A DNA stretch of 64,000 bases from Cognatundibacterium crateris (GCF_010078235.1 NZ_JAABOS010000001.1:558001-622000); one strand, 5' to 3'; numbered from the stretch's first letter, positions 26,434-36,145 are shown. The notes: generated by a model from the sequence alone, not told the origin. Translations and numbers: made by a program.

Positions 26434-28851
26434 TTATTTAGCGACCTTTGCCAGCTTTTGCCAGGTATCGACCACAGAGTCAGGATTCAGCGAAATCGAC
26501 TCTATGCCCTCCTGCATCAGCCACTCGGCAAAATCCGGATGATCGGATGGACCCTGACCGCAAATACCCACATATTTATTGAGTTTACGGCAGGCAGCGA
26601 TAGCGCGTGACAGCAAAGCACGCACCGCAGGATCACGTTCATCGAAGTCAGCTGCCAGTAACTCCATACCGGAATCACGGTCCAGACCCAGAGTGAGCTG
26701 AGTCAGGTCATTGGAACCGATAGAGAAACCATCGAAGTGTTGCAGGAAGTCTTCTGCCAGGATCGCATTGGATGGAACTTCGCACATCATGATCAGACGC
26801 AAGCCATTTTCGCCGCGTTTCAGACCATACTGCGCGAGCAGGTTGACCACTTTTTCAGCCTGACCCAAAGTACGTACGAAAGGCACCATGATTTCTACGT
26901 TGGTCAGCCCCATGTCATTGCGTACGCGCTTCATTGCCTGACATTCCATTTCGAAGGATTCTGCAAAATCCGATGCCAGGTAACGCGCTGCTCCGCGGAA
27001 GCCCAGCATAGGATTTTCTTCATCCGGTTCGTAGCGTGAACCGCCTATCAGTTTTTTATACTCATTGGATTTAAAGTCAGACAAACGCACGATGACTTTC
27101 TTAGGCCAGAATGCGGCTGCAATCGTCGCCACACCTTCAGCCAGTTTATCGACATAAAAGGCTTTAGGCGAAGCATGGCCACGCGCAACCGATTCAACTG
27201 CTTTCTTGAGTGCCGGATCGATGTTCGGATATTCAAGAATAGCCTTAGGATGCACGCCAATATTGTTATTGATGATGAATTCCAGACGAGCCAGACCCAC
27301 ACCTTCGTTAGGGACGGACTGGAAATCAAACGCCAGTTGTGGGTTACCCACGTTCAACATGATTTTCAAAGGCAGCTTCGGCAACTCACCGCGGACTTCT
27401 TCGGTTACTTCGGTTTCCAGCAAACCATCGTAAATCTTACCTTCGTCACCTTCGGCGCAAGATACGGTCACCAGGGTGCCATCTTTCAGCATATCGGTTG
27501 CATCGCCGCAGCCAACCACCGCTGGCACACCCAGTTCACGCGCGATAATCGCAGCGTGGCAAGTGCGGCCACCACGGTTAGTCACAATCGCGGATGCGCG
27601 CTTCATCACAGGTTCCCAGTTTGGGTCTGTCATGTCGGCTACCAGCACGTCGCCCGGCTGCACACGTTCCATTTCAGATGGGTCGTGAATCACACGTACG
27701 CGGCCAGCACCGATCTTCTGGCCAATGGCGCGACCGGAAGCGAGCACAGTGCCACTGCCTTTGAGTTTGAAGCGTTGCTGCGCGTCAGTCGCTTTTTCCT
27801 GCGATTTGACTGTTTCAGGACGTGCCTGCAGGATGTACAGCTTACCGTCGCGACCGTCTTTACCCCATTCGATATCCATAGGGCGACCATAGTGCTTCTC
27901 AATGATGACGGCATACTTGGCCAGCTCAACCACTTCGTTGTCGTCCAGCGAGTAGCGGTTACGCATTTCAACTGGTACGTCCACTGTTTTGACGGAGCGG
28001 CCAGCCTTGGCTTCACCAGTGAATTCCATCTTGATCAGTTTAGAACCGATATTGCGGCGGATAACCGGCAATTTGCCTTGTTCCAGCATAGGCTTATGCA
28101 CATAGAATTCATCCGGATTCACTGCGCCCTGCACCACGGTTTCACCCAGACCATAGCTGGAGGTGATAAACACCACATCCTTAAAGCCGGATTCGGTATC
28201 TATCGTGAACATCACACCGGCCGCGCCCAGGTCGGAGCGCACCATGCGCTGCACACCGGCAGACAAGGCGACTTCAGCATGGGTAAAGCCTTTGTGAACG
28301 CGGTAAGAAATTGCGCGGTCATTGTAGAGAGAAGCAAACACGTGCTTCATGGCTTCCAATACGTTTTCTATGCCGACCACATTCAGGAAGGTTTCCTGCT
28401 GACCGGCAAAGGACGCATCTGGCAAATCTTCTGCGGTAGCGGAAGAACGTACCGCAAACGAGACTTCACCGACAGAATCAGCCACCAGCTTGTTATAAAA
28501 CGCTTCAATTTCCTGTTGCAGACGCGGCTGGAATGGGGTGTCGATTATCCATTGACGGATTTCAGCACCGGCTTTCGCCAATTCCTTGACGTCTTCGATA
28601 TCCAGTGTTTCCAGACGGTCAGCGATACGTTTAGCCAGTGGCAAGCCGCCGTTTTCGCTATGCGACAAAAAGTCACGGAAAGCCTGTGCCGTGGTCGCGA
28701 AACCACCTGGTACGCGCACACCGGCCGTGGCCAGCTGGCTGATCATTTCGCCTAGAGATGCATTTTTACCGCCGACAGATTCAACATCTGTCATCCGTAA
28801 ATGCTCAAATGAGGCAACATAAGTTGCTTCAGTATTTGCTGCGTTGGACAT
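26434..28851 (-). CDS. ppsA: Phosphoenolpyruvate synthase
   Basis: 805 residues from the ATG at 28851, where the family N-terminus begins (ahead of [15 protein letters not shown]) and GAGG lies five bases upstream. Domains: ATP-grasp-like PPDK_N (1-350; [22 protein letters not shown]), the phosphohistidine swivel domain with [21 protein letters not shown] (phosphorylated His within TCHA), and the PEP/pyruvate barrel ending [18 protein letters not shown] and [11 protein letters not shown]. It converts pyruvate, ATP and water to PEP, AMP and phosphate for gluconeogenesis. The divergent neighbour ppsR encodes its kinase/phosphorylase, which acts on the Thr next to the catalytic His. Ends in the terminator at 26344-26380. 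Confidence 0.97.
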   Translation of the reverse strand: MSNAANTEATYVASFEHLRMTDVESVGGKNASLGEMISQLATAGVRVPGGFATTAQAFRDFLSHSENGGLPLAKRIADRLETLDIEDVKELAKAGAEIRQWIIDTPFQPRLQQEIEAFYNKLVADSVGEVSFAVRSSATAEDLPDASFAGQQETFLNVVGIENVLEAMKHVFASLYNDRAISYRVHKGFTHAEVALSAGVQRMVRSDLGAAGVMFTIDTESGFKDVVFITSSYGLGETVVQGAVNPDEFYVHKPMLEQGKLPVIRRNIGSKLIKMEFTGEAKAGRSVKTVDVPVEMRNRYSLDDNEVVELAKYAVIIEKHYGRPMDIEWGKDGRDGKLYILQARPETVKSQEKATDAQQRFKLKGSGTVLASGRAIGQKIGAGRVRVIHDPSEMERVQPGDVLVADMTDPNWEPVMKRASAIVTNRGGRTCHAAIIARELGVPAVVGCGDATDMLKDGTLVTVSCAEGDEGKIYDGLLETEVTEEVRGELPKLPLKIMLNVGNPQLAFDFQSVPNEGVGLARLEFIINNNIGVHPKAILEYPNIDPALKKAVESVARGHASPKAFYVDKLAEGVATIAAAFWPKKVIVRLSDFKSNEYKKLIGGSRYEPDEENPMLGFRGAARYLASDFAESFEMECQAMKRVRNDMGLTNVEIMVPFVRTLGQAEKVVNLLAQYGLKRGENGLRLIMMCEVPSNAILAEDFLQHFDGFSIGSNDLTQLTLGLDRDSGMELLAADFDERDPAVRALLSRAIAACRKLNKYVGICGQGPSDHPDFAEWLMQEGIESISLNPDSVVDTWQKLAKVAK

Positions 28852-29062
28852 AACAACCTCTTTTTGATGGTAAGAAATCTGTACTGCTTCGTGTCTGGCC
28901 TGATTTTTGTTATTCTGGTCGCCAGTCACGAACCACATGCTATTTCAGCATTTTACATGCTGTGCTGCAAAATGGATCGCTGCTGCACAATATATTGGAA
29001 TGATATATTGACGCGCAAGCAGAAATTTTTTTCACCTTTGGCATTCTTAATGCATAGAGCTC

Positions 29063-29911
29063 ATGAGCGAATCCACCACCAATAATAATCCTATCGCCAA
29101 CCGCACCGTTTTCTTTGTCTCAGATGGAACTGGTATTACCGCTGAGACCTTTGGCCACTCCGTACTGACGCAGTTTGACCTCAAGTTCAGACAAATCCGG
29201 CTGCCTTTTGTGGATACCCTGGATAAAGCCCATGAGGCCTTACGCCGCATCAATGATGCCTACACCACCGAAGGCAATCGTCCTATCGTGTTCTCTACCC
29301 TGGTTAAGACTGAACTGGCGAATGTTGTTTTTCAATCCAAGGGTTTGCACATGGATCTGATCCAGACTTTCGTGTCTCCGCTGGAGCAGGAGTTGGGCAT
29401 CAAATCCACCCACACCATAGGCCGCAGTCACAATATCGCTGACACGGAAGAATATAAGAACCGTATCGAGGCGATCAATTTCTCGCTCGCGCATGATGAT
29501 GGTCAGTCGAATAAGAACCTGTCTACCGCTGATGTGATATTGGTCGGCGTTTCGCGTTCAGGAAAAACACCGACCAGTCTGTATCTGGCGATGCAATATG
29601 GGATTAAGGCAGCCAATTACCCGCTGATCCCGGATGACTTTGAACGCGGCAAGCTGCCTTCGGTGCTGCCTGAATTTAAGGCCAAGATGTTTGGATTAAG
29701 TATTGCGCCGGAACGTCTGAGCGAAATCCGCAATGAGCGTCGGCCAGGCAGTAAATATGCGTCGCTGGAAAACTGCCGCTACGAAGTGAATGAAGCAGAA
29801 GCGATGATGAAGCGTGAAGGCATACGCTGGCTGTCCTCAACTGCCAAGTCGATTGAGGAAATTTCCACCACCATCCTGCAGGAAATCAAAGCCGATGTGC
29901 GTGTCTATTAA
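29063..29911 (+). CDS. ppsR: PEP synthase regulatory kinase/pyrophosphorylase
   Basis: 282 residues, DUF299 family. The N-terminus has [21 protein letters not shown]; the P-loop is [15 protein letters not shown] near residue 160; YPLIPDD and the C-terminal RPGSKYAS...VNEAEAMM are typical. It uses ADP to phosphorylate a threonine of PpsA and reverses this by phosphate-dependent pyrophosphorolysis. Divergent arrangement with ppsA (211 bases between) implies joint control; the spacer has two direct ATATATTG repeats 13 bases apart. No strong ribosome-binding site precedes the ATG. Confidence 0.96.
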   Translation: MSESTTNNNPIANRTVFFVSDGTGITAETFGHSVLTQFDLKFRQIRLPFVDTLDKAHEALRRINDAYTTEGNRPIVFSTLVKTELANVVFQSKGLHMDLIQTFVSPLEQELGIKSTHTIGRSHNIADTEEYKNRIEAINFSLAHDDGQSNKNLSTADVILVGVSRSGKTPTSLYLAMQYGIKAANYPLIPDDFERGKLPSVLPEFKAKMFGLSIAPERLSEIRNERRPGSKYASLENCRYEVNEAEAMMKREGIRWLSSTAKSIEEISTTILQEIKADVRVY

Positions 29912-29936
29912 CTGAGTGCAGACTTAAAAACACTAA

Positions 29937-30201
29937 GGGCCTGTTAACATTAAATTGCGAGATGCGTTCAAGCCAAAACGTGGGCTGGCAAGGCGTGTGT
30001 CGCCGTCAGGGCTGGTGCCCCTGACAAGACACGCAACGCAGTCTAGCACGCGTTTTGGCTTGAACCCGGAGGGAAAGGGTTAAAACAGCCGCATGGCGTT
30101 GTTGCATCCCGCTGACAGTGATCACACTGTTACGCGGGCTGCGCCTAGCCCTGCACCTGTTTTACCCCTTTCGCACACGTAATTTAAATGTTAACAGGCC
30201 C
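29937..30201. mobile_element. 265-bp MITE-like inverted-repeat element with 3-bp target duplication
   Basis: Ends are GGGCCTGTTAACATT (left, 29937-29951) and its exact complement (right, 30187-30201), continuing with AAATT after one indel. Flanks are TAA on both sides (29934-29936; 30202-30204). No open reading frame. The inside forms two large hairpins: TTCAAGCCAAAACG / CGTTTTGGCTTGAA (14 bp perfect) enclosing GTCAGGG/CCCTGAC, and AAAGGG..AAAACAG / CTGTTTT..CCCTTT enclosing a palindrome around ACAGTG-ATC-ACACTGT. It has landed in the left arm of a terminator between ppsR and the methyltransferase gene. A TAA target and 3-bp duplication would fit mobilisation by an IS5/IS1031-type transposase (inference). 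Confidence 0.75.
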
Positions 30202-30243
30202 TAAGGGCTGAACGCAATGCGGGTTCAGCCCTTAGTGTTTTTT
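30201..30243 (+). terminator. Rightward terminator retained beside the inserted element
   Basis: CTAAGGGCTGAAC / GTTCAGCCCTTAG (13-bp perfect stem, 9-base loop) followed by TGTTTTTT. It ends transcription arriving from ppsR through the inserted element. The leftward T tract (29926-29930) that should serve the convergent methyltransferase gene is now 265 bases away. Confidence 0.85.
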
Positions 30244-30268
30244 GAGCGTCTTTTTTTTCAACGCATTT

Positions 30269-31054
30269 TTAAGTTAACTGCTGCCTGACCTGCTCAAAAA
30301 AGCAAATCGCAGCACTCGCAGCCACATTCAGGGATTCTATCGCAGCCTGTTGTGGGATGGTCACAGCCTGGGTGGCCTTCGCCATCAGCGCCGCAGACAC
30401 GCCCTGCCCTTCATGGCCGAACATCCAGACCACAGGCTGGTTTAAAGCGGATTGGTAAATAGTGGTCTTGGTATGGGAACTGGTGGCCAGCACCGGGATC
30501 TGGCTGCGGTTCAGAACCTCGCCCAGATCGCAATTCTCATAGATATGCAGTAAAAAATGTGCGCCCATGCCAGCCCGCATCACCTTAGGCGACCAGGCTG
30601 ACACCGTACCGCTACTGCAAAATACATGGCGGATACCGGCTGCGGCCGCACTGCGCAGTATCGAGCCCAGATTGCCCGGATCTTGCAGACCATCGAGTAC
30701 TACTGCCGTTTCTGTGAGTGCAGCAGGCAAGGCACGAGCCGGTGTCGGCACCACGAACAAGATGCCAACGCCGTGTTCAACCTGACTGAGCGTTTCATAC
30801 AAGGCATCCGGCAGACATATTTTCTGCGCAGCATCGAGCAGGCTGGCGCTGACCAGCTGATTGACTTCCGTGTTCGCCAAAGCCGATTCAGACACCACGC
30901 ACAGCTCAGGCGCGCCCAGCTGCTGGCCATAGGCCTGGCACAAATGCACACCATCGAGCAAGGTCTTGCCCGCTTTACGGCGTGCCTGCGCCTGCGTCGC
31001 CAGTTGTCTGAGTTCTTTGAAAAGCGGATTGTCCCGCGAAGTAATATGTTTCAT
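30269..31054 (-). CDS. TrmH/SpoU family RNA 2'-O-methyltransferase
   Basis: 261 residues. An N-terminal substrate-binding domain ([19 protein letters not shown]) is followed by the knotted SPOUT domain: [24 protein letters not shown] (motif 1 with catalytic Arg), [16 protein letters not shown] (motif 2) and [22 protein letters not shown] (motif 3). It methylates a ribose in tRNA or 23S rRNA; the layout resembles RlmB/TsnR relatives but the site is not known. Its start overlaps the rnhB stop by 4 bases (ATGA), so it is coupled to rnhB. Its leftward terminator is disrupted by the inserted element. Confidence 0.92.
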   Translation of the reverse strand: MKHITSRDNPLFKELRQLATQAQARRKAGKTLLDGVHLCQAYGQQLGAPELCVVSESALANTEVNQLVSASLLDAAQKICLPDALYETLSQVEHGVGILFVVPTPARALPAALTETAVVLDGLQDPGNLGSILRSAAAAGIRHVFCSSGTVSAWSPKVMRAGMGAHFLLHIYENCDLGEVLNRSQIPVLATSSHTKTTIYQSALNQPVVWMFGHEGQGVSAALMAKATQAVTIPQQAAIESLNVAASAAICFFEQVRQQLT

Positions 31055-31695
31055 GCCAACAAAGCCTTAACTGGCCCAAATGATTTTCTATGTACCGGTG
31101 TGACACCATGCTGTTGCAGGCGTGCCAGGTGCAATGCGGTCGGATAGCCCTTGTGTTGATCGAAGGCGTAATCCGGATACAGCTGATGCAGGTCCAGCAA
31201 GGCGTGATCTCTGGCGGTTTTAGCCAGGATAGACGCGGCCGATATCGCCGGGACTTTATCGTCGCCCTTGACGATAGCTTCAGAACGTACCGCCATCACC
31301 GGACAGCGATTGCCATCGATCAGTGCCAACTCAGGGGTAATGCTGAGTTGTTCGACCGCACGGCGCATCGCCAGCATGGTCGCCTGCAAAATATTGAACT
31401 GGTCGATTTCCTCGACTGAACTTTCAGCAATCGCCCACGCCAGTGCTTTTTCCTTGATTTCCACCGCCAGCGCATCCCTTTGCGCTTCGCTGAGTTTTTT
31501 GGAATCGCGCAATCCGTTAATTGGCCGCGCCGGATCCAGTATCACCGCTGCCGCCACCACACTGCCAGCCAATGGCCCGCGACCAGCTTCATCCACGCCA
31601 CAAATCAGTAAATCATCATGACTGAACAATGCCAGCGTTTGCTGTAGCACTGCATCGCCCTGTACGTCCTGTGGCGTCTGCTTCTTTTTGACCAT
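31051..31695 (-). CDS. rnhB: Ribonuclease HII
   Basis: 214 residues from the ATG at 31695, with AAAGG six bases upstream; a TTG-led extension to 31710 overlaps the glutaredoxin gene and is less likely. Active-site segments are [19 protein letters not shown] (Asp, Glu), LIDGNRCP (Asp) and [22 protein letters not shown] (Asp). It removes single ribonucleotides and RNA from RNA:DNA hybrids. It follows the glutaredoxin gene with the frames abutting and overlaps the methyltransferase gene downstream, so the three form an operon. Confidence 0.96.
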   Translation of the reverse strand: MVKKKQTPQDVQGDAVLQQTLALFSHDDLLICGVDEAGRGPLAGSVVAAAVILDPARPINGLRDSKKLSEAQRDALAVEIKEKALAWAIAESSVEEIDQFNILQATMLAMRRAVEQLSITPELALIDGNRCPVMAVRSEAIVKGDDKVPAISAASILAKTARDHALLDLHQLYPDYAFDQHKGYPTALHLARLQQHGVTPVHRKSFGPVKALLA

Positions 31696-31696
31696 C

Positions 31697-31951
31697 TTAA
31701 ACCTTTGCAAAAAACTGTCTGAGCGCTACTTCATCGAGGTGGTAATGACAGATGCGCTGTGCGTCTCCACCCGGATGACGGCCGACCAGTACGGGCACCA
31801 GTTCGTCGTACAGACTCAACAGTTCTTCATCGGCGTCAACATCCAGCACATCCACGGTAAATGGATATTGCTGGGAGTAGCTGTTCAATTGGGTCAGCAT
31901 GTCGTCACACAAATGACAATAGCTGCGTGAATAGAGGGTGAATGCGATCAT
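31697..31951 (-). CDS. Glutaredoxin family protein (DUF836-like)
   Basis: 84 residues, single thioredoxin fold: [18 protein letters not shown] with a CHLC redox pair (Cys at residues about 11 and 14), [14 protein letters not shown], and a cis-Pro loop VPVLVGRH. The CHLC spacing is the type usual in the short glutaredoxin-like proteins beside mucD/lepA in Burkholderiales. Likely a cytoplasmic thiol-disulfide oxidoreductase with unknown client. It is the first gene of the leftward grx-rnhB-methyltransferase operon. Confidence 0.88.
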   Translation of the reverse strand: MIAFTLYSRSYCHLCDDMLTQLNSYSQQYPFTVDVLDVDADEELLSLYDELVPVLVGRHPGGDAQRICHYHLDEVALRQFFAKV

Positions 31952-31984
31952 ATCGCGCTGCCTGCAGTCAGATTGCTAAAGACT

Positions 31985-31999
31985 GGCATTATAAATGCC
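31985..31999 (-). promoter_or_regulatory. Operator-like palindrome overlapping a TATAAT upstream of the glutaredoxin gene
   Basis: GGCATT-ATA-AATGCC, a perfect 6-bp inverted repeat with a 3-base centre, 34 bases before the start codon. Read leftward it contains TATAAT. No good -35 is visible, so both promoter and operator readings are tentative. Confidence 0.35.
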
Positions 32000-32154
32000 G
32001 ATCAGCAAAATACTGGTATATTTTGTGCCCCGGAGCGCAGTCAAAACTTCTTACACTGAGGATTGATGCGGCTCCCAGGCCAAAAAACGGCCAGCAGGCG
32101 CATCAAATCTGGGACATTAGAAAAATAAGCTGCTCAAAATGGAAAATTCAAACT

Positions 32155-32185
32155 GCAATAAAAAAGCTGCCCACTCAGGGGCAGC
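32155..32185 (-). terminator. Intrinsic terminator of the rpoE-degP operon
   Basis: Leftward hairpin GCTGCCC / GGGCAGC (arms 32166-32172 and 32179-32185, 6-base loop) followed on the minus strand by a T-rich tract, 36 bases after the degP stop. Confidence 0.88.
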
Positions 32186-32221
32186 TCAGGATGCGGCTTA
32201 AGACCTTGCTTACAGTTGGCC

Positions 32222-33679
32222 TTACTGCGCTTGCGGACGTATCAGTACAAACTGTGATGCATTTTCGCGTTTTACCAATAACACCGCTGGTTTTTTAGGC
32301 TCCAGCTTACTCAACATGGCGTTGAATTGCTTGGCATCTTTCACATCGACCTGGTTCAGCGACAGGATCAGATCACCCGGACGCAGACCTACGGCTGCTG
32401 CCGCACCATCAACGGACTCGATCACCACACCACCGCCAGGCAAGGCTTTCTTTTGTGCTTCATTCAGATCCGTTACATACACGCCGAGTAAATTGCTCAG
32501 CTCTTTCTTTTGCTTTTTATCGGCTTTCTGCGCGACCTTGTCAGCATCACGTTCAGCGACTACCAGCGTTAATTCTTTGATCGCATTTTTACGCCAGACA
32601 CTCATGCTGACTTTGCTGCCAGGACGGGTAGCGCCTACGGCTCTGAGCAATTCGGCACGGGTCTCAATATTCTGACCATTGAATTTCAATACCACGTCAC
32701 CATCCTGCACACCGGCTTTTTCAGCTGGCGAACCTGGTTCAACCGCAGCAATCGGTACGCCCTGTGCTTTTGGCAAGCCTAAGCTTTCTGCGATTTCCTT
32801 AGACATTTCACCCATCTGCACGCCGATACGGCCGCGCGATACACGGCCATGCTGCTTGAGCTGCTCAGCCACACGCATCGCTTCATCAATTGGGATGGCG
32901 AAGGAAATTCCCATGTAACCACCGGAGCGGCTGTAAATCTGGGAGTTAATACCAATGACTTCACCACGCATATTGATCAGCGGGCCACCGGAATTACCGG
33001 GATTCACAGCCACGTCAGTCTGTATCAGCGGCACGTAATCGCCTGTATCACGCGCCTTGGCAGAAATGATGCCTGCTGTGACGGTATTTTCCAGATCGAA
33101 TGGGGAACCAATCGCGATCACCCATTCACCTGCCTTGATTTTGTCCGAATCACCGATGGTGATCTTAGGCAGCTTACTCGCCTCAATTTTCAGCACCGCG
33201 ACATCGGTACCTTTATCACTGCCGACTACCTTGGCTTTGAATTCGCGTTTATCAGTGAGTTTGACATACACTTCCGATGCGCCGTCCACCACGTGTGCGT
33301 TGGTCAGTACATAGCCATCGGCAGAGACAATGAAACCTGAGCCTACGCCGCGCGGCACTTCTTCTTCCTGTGGCGCTTGCTTACCTTTGCGAGGTGCTTG
33401 ATTCTGCTTAGGAATCGGCATGCCAAAGAAGCGGCGGAAAAATTCCAGCTGCTCGTCATCCGCACCTTGTTGCTGACTGATTTTCTCTGTGGTGCGGATA
33501 TTCACGACTGCCGGCCCCGATTTCTCGACCAGCTCAGTAAAATCCGGCAAACCCACGGGTGCGGCAGCCACTGCGACTGGTGTCAGCTGCATGACGGCCG
33601 GAGCAACGAAGCCCACACAGGCACTCACTACTAAAGTGGACACCATTTTTTTTACTGGAGACAGTGTTTGTGCTTTCAT
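32222..33679 (-). CDS. degP: Periplasmic serine protease/chaperone DegP (MucD-type HtrA)
   Basis: 485 residues. A signal peptide (residues 1-39) precedes a trypsin-like domain with the triad His129 (TNAHVVDG), Asp159 (GTDVAVLKI) and Ser230 (NPGNSGGPL). Two PDZ domains follow (about 285-365: RIGVQMGEMSKEIAESL, and 395-480: LRPGDLILSLNQVDV). It degrades or refolds misfolded envelope proteins and is the effector of the sigma-E response. It lies last in rpoE-rseA-rseB-degP, 37 bases after rseB, with AAGGAAG upstream of the ATG. Confidence 0.95.
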   Translation of the reverse strand: MKAQTLSPVKKMVSTLVVSACVGFVAPAVMQLTPVAVAAAPVGLPDFTELVEKSGPAVVNIRTTEKISQQQGADDEQLEFFRRFFGMPIPKQNQAPRKGKQAPQEEEVPRGVGSGFIVSADGYVLTNAHVVDGASEVYVKLTDKREFKAKVVGSDKGTDVAVLKIEASKLPKITIGDSDKIKAGEWVIAIGSPFDLENTVTAGIISAKARDTGDYVPLIQTDVAVNPGNSGGPLINMRGEVIGINSQIYSRSGGYMGISFAIPIDEAMRVAEQLKQHGRVSRGRIGVQMGEMSKEIAESLGLPKAQGVPIAAVEPGSPAEKAGVQDGDVVLKFNGQNIETRAELLRAVGATRPGSKVSMSVWRKNAIKELTLVVAERDADKVAQKADKKQKKELSNLLGVYVTDLNEAQKKALPGGGVVIESVDGAAAAVGLRPGDLILSLNQVDVKDAKQFNAMLSKLEPKKPAVLLVKRENASQFVLIRPQAQ

Positions 33680-33716
33680 AGTTAGTCAACTTCCTTTACT
33701 TTTTACTTATTACTGA

Positions 33717-34760
33717 TCACTTATTTGTTTTCAGCTCGATCGAATTCATGACCTGACGGATCGCACTGACCGGCACTTCACCGACCACGGTCAGCCAGTA
33801 TTCGCCCTGACGTTTTCCCATGATAGTCATGGCGCCCTGCTGCAGACTGCCTTCCGTTCTTCCCTCGCTATATGGCTCGATAAAAACGGACATGGCAGCC
33901 AGCCCATCAGAAAACATCATCTGTATCACCTGATGCGATTTTGCTGTTTTGTTAGCTGCTGCATTGGACGCGTTGTTAGTGCTGGCGGAGCTGGCTGGAC
34001 TGGCGGGAGATGGAATCACCCGTTTCAGTTCCTTGGTTTTGGTAAAGCCGGCAGGCAAAGCCTTAACGACCCAGCCAGAATGTATATTGGATTGCACCGT
34101 CAGATTTTCAATACGCCACTGACTCACATGTGGAAAACTGGGCTTGAGTTTATTCTTGTCGATATCATTGACTTGCAATTGCGTGAATGCGATTTGCTCT
34201 ATGACTTCGTTTTTAGGATTGACGGTCTGTGCACGCAACATCAGACCAGAAGATTTTTCTGCACACAGCCGATAGCCATAGCGGAATCCATCCTTGGGTT
34301 CCAGCGAATAAGTCTGACATTCCAGACCAGCCACACGGCTCATCTCACCTTTACGGATGGTATAAAAATCAGGCAAATACTGGGCATTCTGGGTCAGCAA
34401 GGCAGGAAAAGACTCCTGACTGACATCTTTTTCCACCTGTATGGTTTTGCTGTCCGGCAGATAGCAGGAGACTTCGTCATTTCTGCGTATGTATTCGCGT
34501 GGTTTACCGTCGAGTATCTCCAGTTTTTCAGTCTCACCAGCACTATCAAGATAGTGCGTGATCCTGGAAGTACGGATCTGACTCGCCTGCTGATAGACAA
34601 AGGTGCCGGAATAATTCATTTTTTGCGCAGAGGCTTGTATCTTGCGCAGCACTTGCTGAATCTCGCGCTTATCTTCCGCATTCTCTGCAGCGAACACCGG
34701 GCTGCTCAGTGTGCACAGTAATACCAGGTTCGCTGCGGTATAGAGACGACGACCAGACAT
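33717..34760 (-). CDS. rseB: RseB/MucB, periplasmic sigma-E regulatory protein
   Basis: 347 residues from the ATG at 34760, which puts the signal peptide (RRLYTAANLVLLCTLSSPVFA) at the N-terminus; the longer frame would overlap rseA. The mature protein has the two MucB_RseB lobes: IQASAQKMNYSGTFVYQQ near the start, then VSCYLPDSKTIQ, and a C-terminal domain with GWVVKALPAGFTKTKELKR, plus an Ala/Ser/Asn-rich linker around residues 265-285. It binds RseA and shields it from DegS cleavage; lipoprotein or LPS signals release it. Confidence 0.93.
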   Translation of the reverse strand: MSGRRLYTAANLVLLCTLSSPVFAAENAEDKREIQQVLRKIQASAQKMNYSGTFVYQQASQIRTSRITHYLDSAGETEKLEILDGKPREYIRRNDEVSCYLPDSKTIQVEKDVSQESFPALLTQNAQYLPDFYTIRKGEMSRVAGLECQTYSLEPKDGFRYGYRLCAEKSSGLMLRAQTVNPKNEVIEQIAFTQLQVNDIDKNKLKPSFPHVSQWRIENLTVQSNIHSGWVVKALPAGFTKTKELKRVIPSPASPASSASTNNASNAAANKTAKSHQVIQMMFSDGLAAMSVFIEPYSEGRTEGSLQQGAMTIMGKRQGEYWLTVVGEVPVSAIRQVMNSIELKTNK

Positions 34761-34764
34761 CTTG

Positions 34765-35418
34765 TTATTTCTCCGCAGCCGGCGTAACAACGTTGGCGCG
34801 CGTCACATACTGCGCACCGCTACTGATGGCGGGTGAAAAGCGCTGATGCGCAATCAGGTAGCTGTCTATACGCGGATCGCGCAGCATTTCCATTTGATTG
34901 CCATTAGCTGTTTTTGCTGTCTGCTCTGCGCTGTCACTCGCCGCCACCTGTGGCGTCACAGGTGTGCGCACGCGCGCTGAGGCCAGTTGCAACTCAGGCG
35001 AGGCATTCCTTGCCAATGGTGCCTGCTCAGTGACCGCCGCAGGTTGTAATAGTTTAGGTGCGATGACCAATGCCAGCATGGCTGCCGCAGCGATACCAGC
35101 CACGCCAGCGTAAGAGCGCAGCAGCGACTGCCGCAGTCCGGGTTTAGCTGCATCTGCCTGACGCTGATGCAGCGCTGGCACCAGCAACACCGGCTCAGAC
35201 TCAAAGCGTGCGGCAAAACGTGCCGTAAAATCTGCACTCATAGGCTGCGCCAGGTCATCAGACCGCAGCACATCGCCGATCTGATGATAAATATCCCAGT
35301 TCGTCTTATCGTCAGACGCGATCAGTTCAGCGATAGCCGCCTCGAGCCGGGCATCATCGATTTCACCATCCATCAATGCGGATAAGTTTTCTTGTTGAGT
35401 CGTATTTTTCATCATCAT
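34765..35418 (-). CDS. rseA: RseA/MucA, anti-sigma-E factor
   Basis: 217 residues from the ATG at 35418, eight bases after AGGA; an ATG at 35424 is only two bases from it and less likely. The N-terminal cytoplasmic sigma-binding domain is recognisable from ENLSALMDGEIDDARLEAAIAEL and TNWDIYHQIGDVLR. One membrane helix follows near residues 110-130 (SYAGVAGIAAAAMLALVIAPKLL), then a periplasmic tail rich in Ala, Ser and Thr ending IDSYLIAHQRFSPAIS. It sequesters sigma-E until proteolysis. It sits between rpoE and rseB as expected. Confidence 0.93.
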   Translation of the reverse strand: MMMKNTTQQENLSALMDGEIDDARLEAAIAELIASDDKTNWDIYHQIGDVLRSDDLAQPMSADFTARFAARFESEPVLLVPALHQRQADAAKPGLRQSLLRSYAGVAGIAAAAMLALVIAPKLLQPAAVTEQAPLARNASPELQLASARVRTPVTPQVAASDSAEQTAKTANGNQMEMLRDPRIDSYLIAHQRFSPAISSGAQYVTRANVVTPAAEK

Positions 35419-35456
35419 ATTCATGGTCCTGCAAAGTGTTTCTATCACTGCCAGAG

Positions 35457-36059
35457 TTACCAGCGCTGGTCCAGATTGGTTCCCAACATGGGCCGTAAAC
35501 GCTCAGCAATCGCTTCCCGGGCCCGGAAAATACGGCTTCTGACCGTACCGATCGGGCACAACATGACTTCGGCGATCTCGTCGTAACTCAATCCCTCAAT
35601 CTCACGCAGGGTAATTGCATTCCTTAATTCTTCCGGCAATGCCGCCATCGCGGCATTGACCGTTTGTGCAATCTGCTTACTCGCCAGCAAAGACTCTGGC
35701 GTATTAATGTCGCGTAAGCCTTCTGCATCGGCAAAACCTTCCGCCTCTTCCACATCCGCGTCAGTCGAGGTCGGTGCCCGGCGGCCCTGCGTCACCAAGT
35801 GGTTTTTCGCCGTATTAATGCCGATCCGGTACAGCCAGGTATAAAACGCTGACTCACCGCGAAAATTCGGCAACGCACGATACGCCTTGATGAATGCCTC
35901 CTGCACCACATCCTCTGCTTCCGCCTGATCATAGACGAGCCGGGACACGAGCCGCATCAGTTTCCTTTGGTATTTGGAAACCAGAAGCTCAAATGCCTTT
36001 TTATCTCCACGCTGCACGCGCTCGACCAGCAATTGGTCTATCTCGCGCTCTGTCGTCAC
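35457..36059 (-). CDS. rpoE: Extracytoplasmic-stress sigma factor sigma-E
   Basis: 200 residues, start codon GTG at 36059 with AGGG eight bases upstream. Region 2: RKLMRLVSRLVYDQAEAEDVVQEAFIKAYRAL and FYTWLYRIGINTAKN; region 4: LPEELRNAITLREIEGLSYDEIAEVM and GTVRSRIFRAREAI. The acidic linker (DADVEEAEGFADAEG) between them is usual in Burkholderiales. It directs RNA polymerase to envelope-stress promoters and is held by RseA. The promoter at 36146-36175 fits self-activation. Confidence 0.96.
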   Translation of the reverse strand: MTTEREIDQLLVERVQRGDKKAFELLVSKYQRKLMRLVSRLVYDQAEAEDVVQEAFIKAYRALPNFRGESAFYTWLYRIGINTAKNHLVTQGRRAPTSTDADVEEAEGFADAEGLRDINTPESLLASKQIAQTVNAAMAALPEELRNAITLREIEGLSYDEIAEVMLCPIGTVRSRIFRAREAIAERLRPMLGTNLDQRW

Positions 36060-36145
36060 TCAATCATCCCTATTCTTCTTCTGAACAACTGGTATTTATC
36101 CCGGTCTCTTGCCGTATGCACGGAATTTTTCCCGCTTTATGCCCC

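Noticed and set aside
27175-28755. 526-codon open frame on the plus strand opposite ppsA
   Set aside because: It lies wholly antisense to the conserved ppsA gene, has no ribosome-binding site and an amino-acid mix (many His, Arg, Phe) typical of an antisense shadow.
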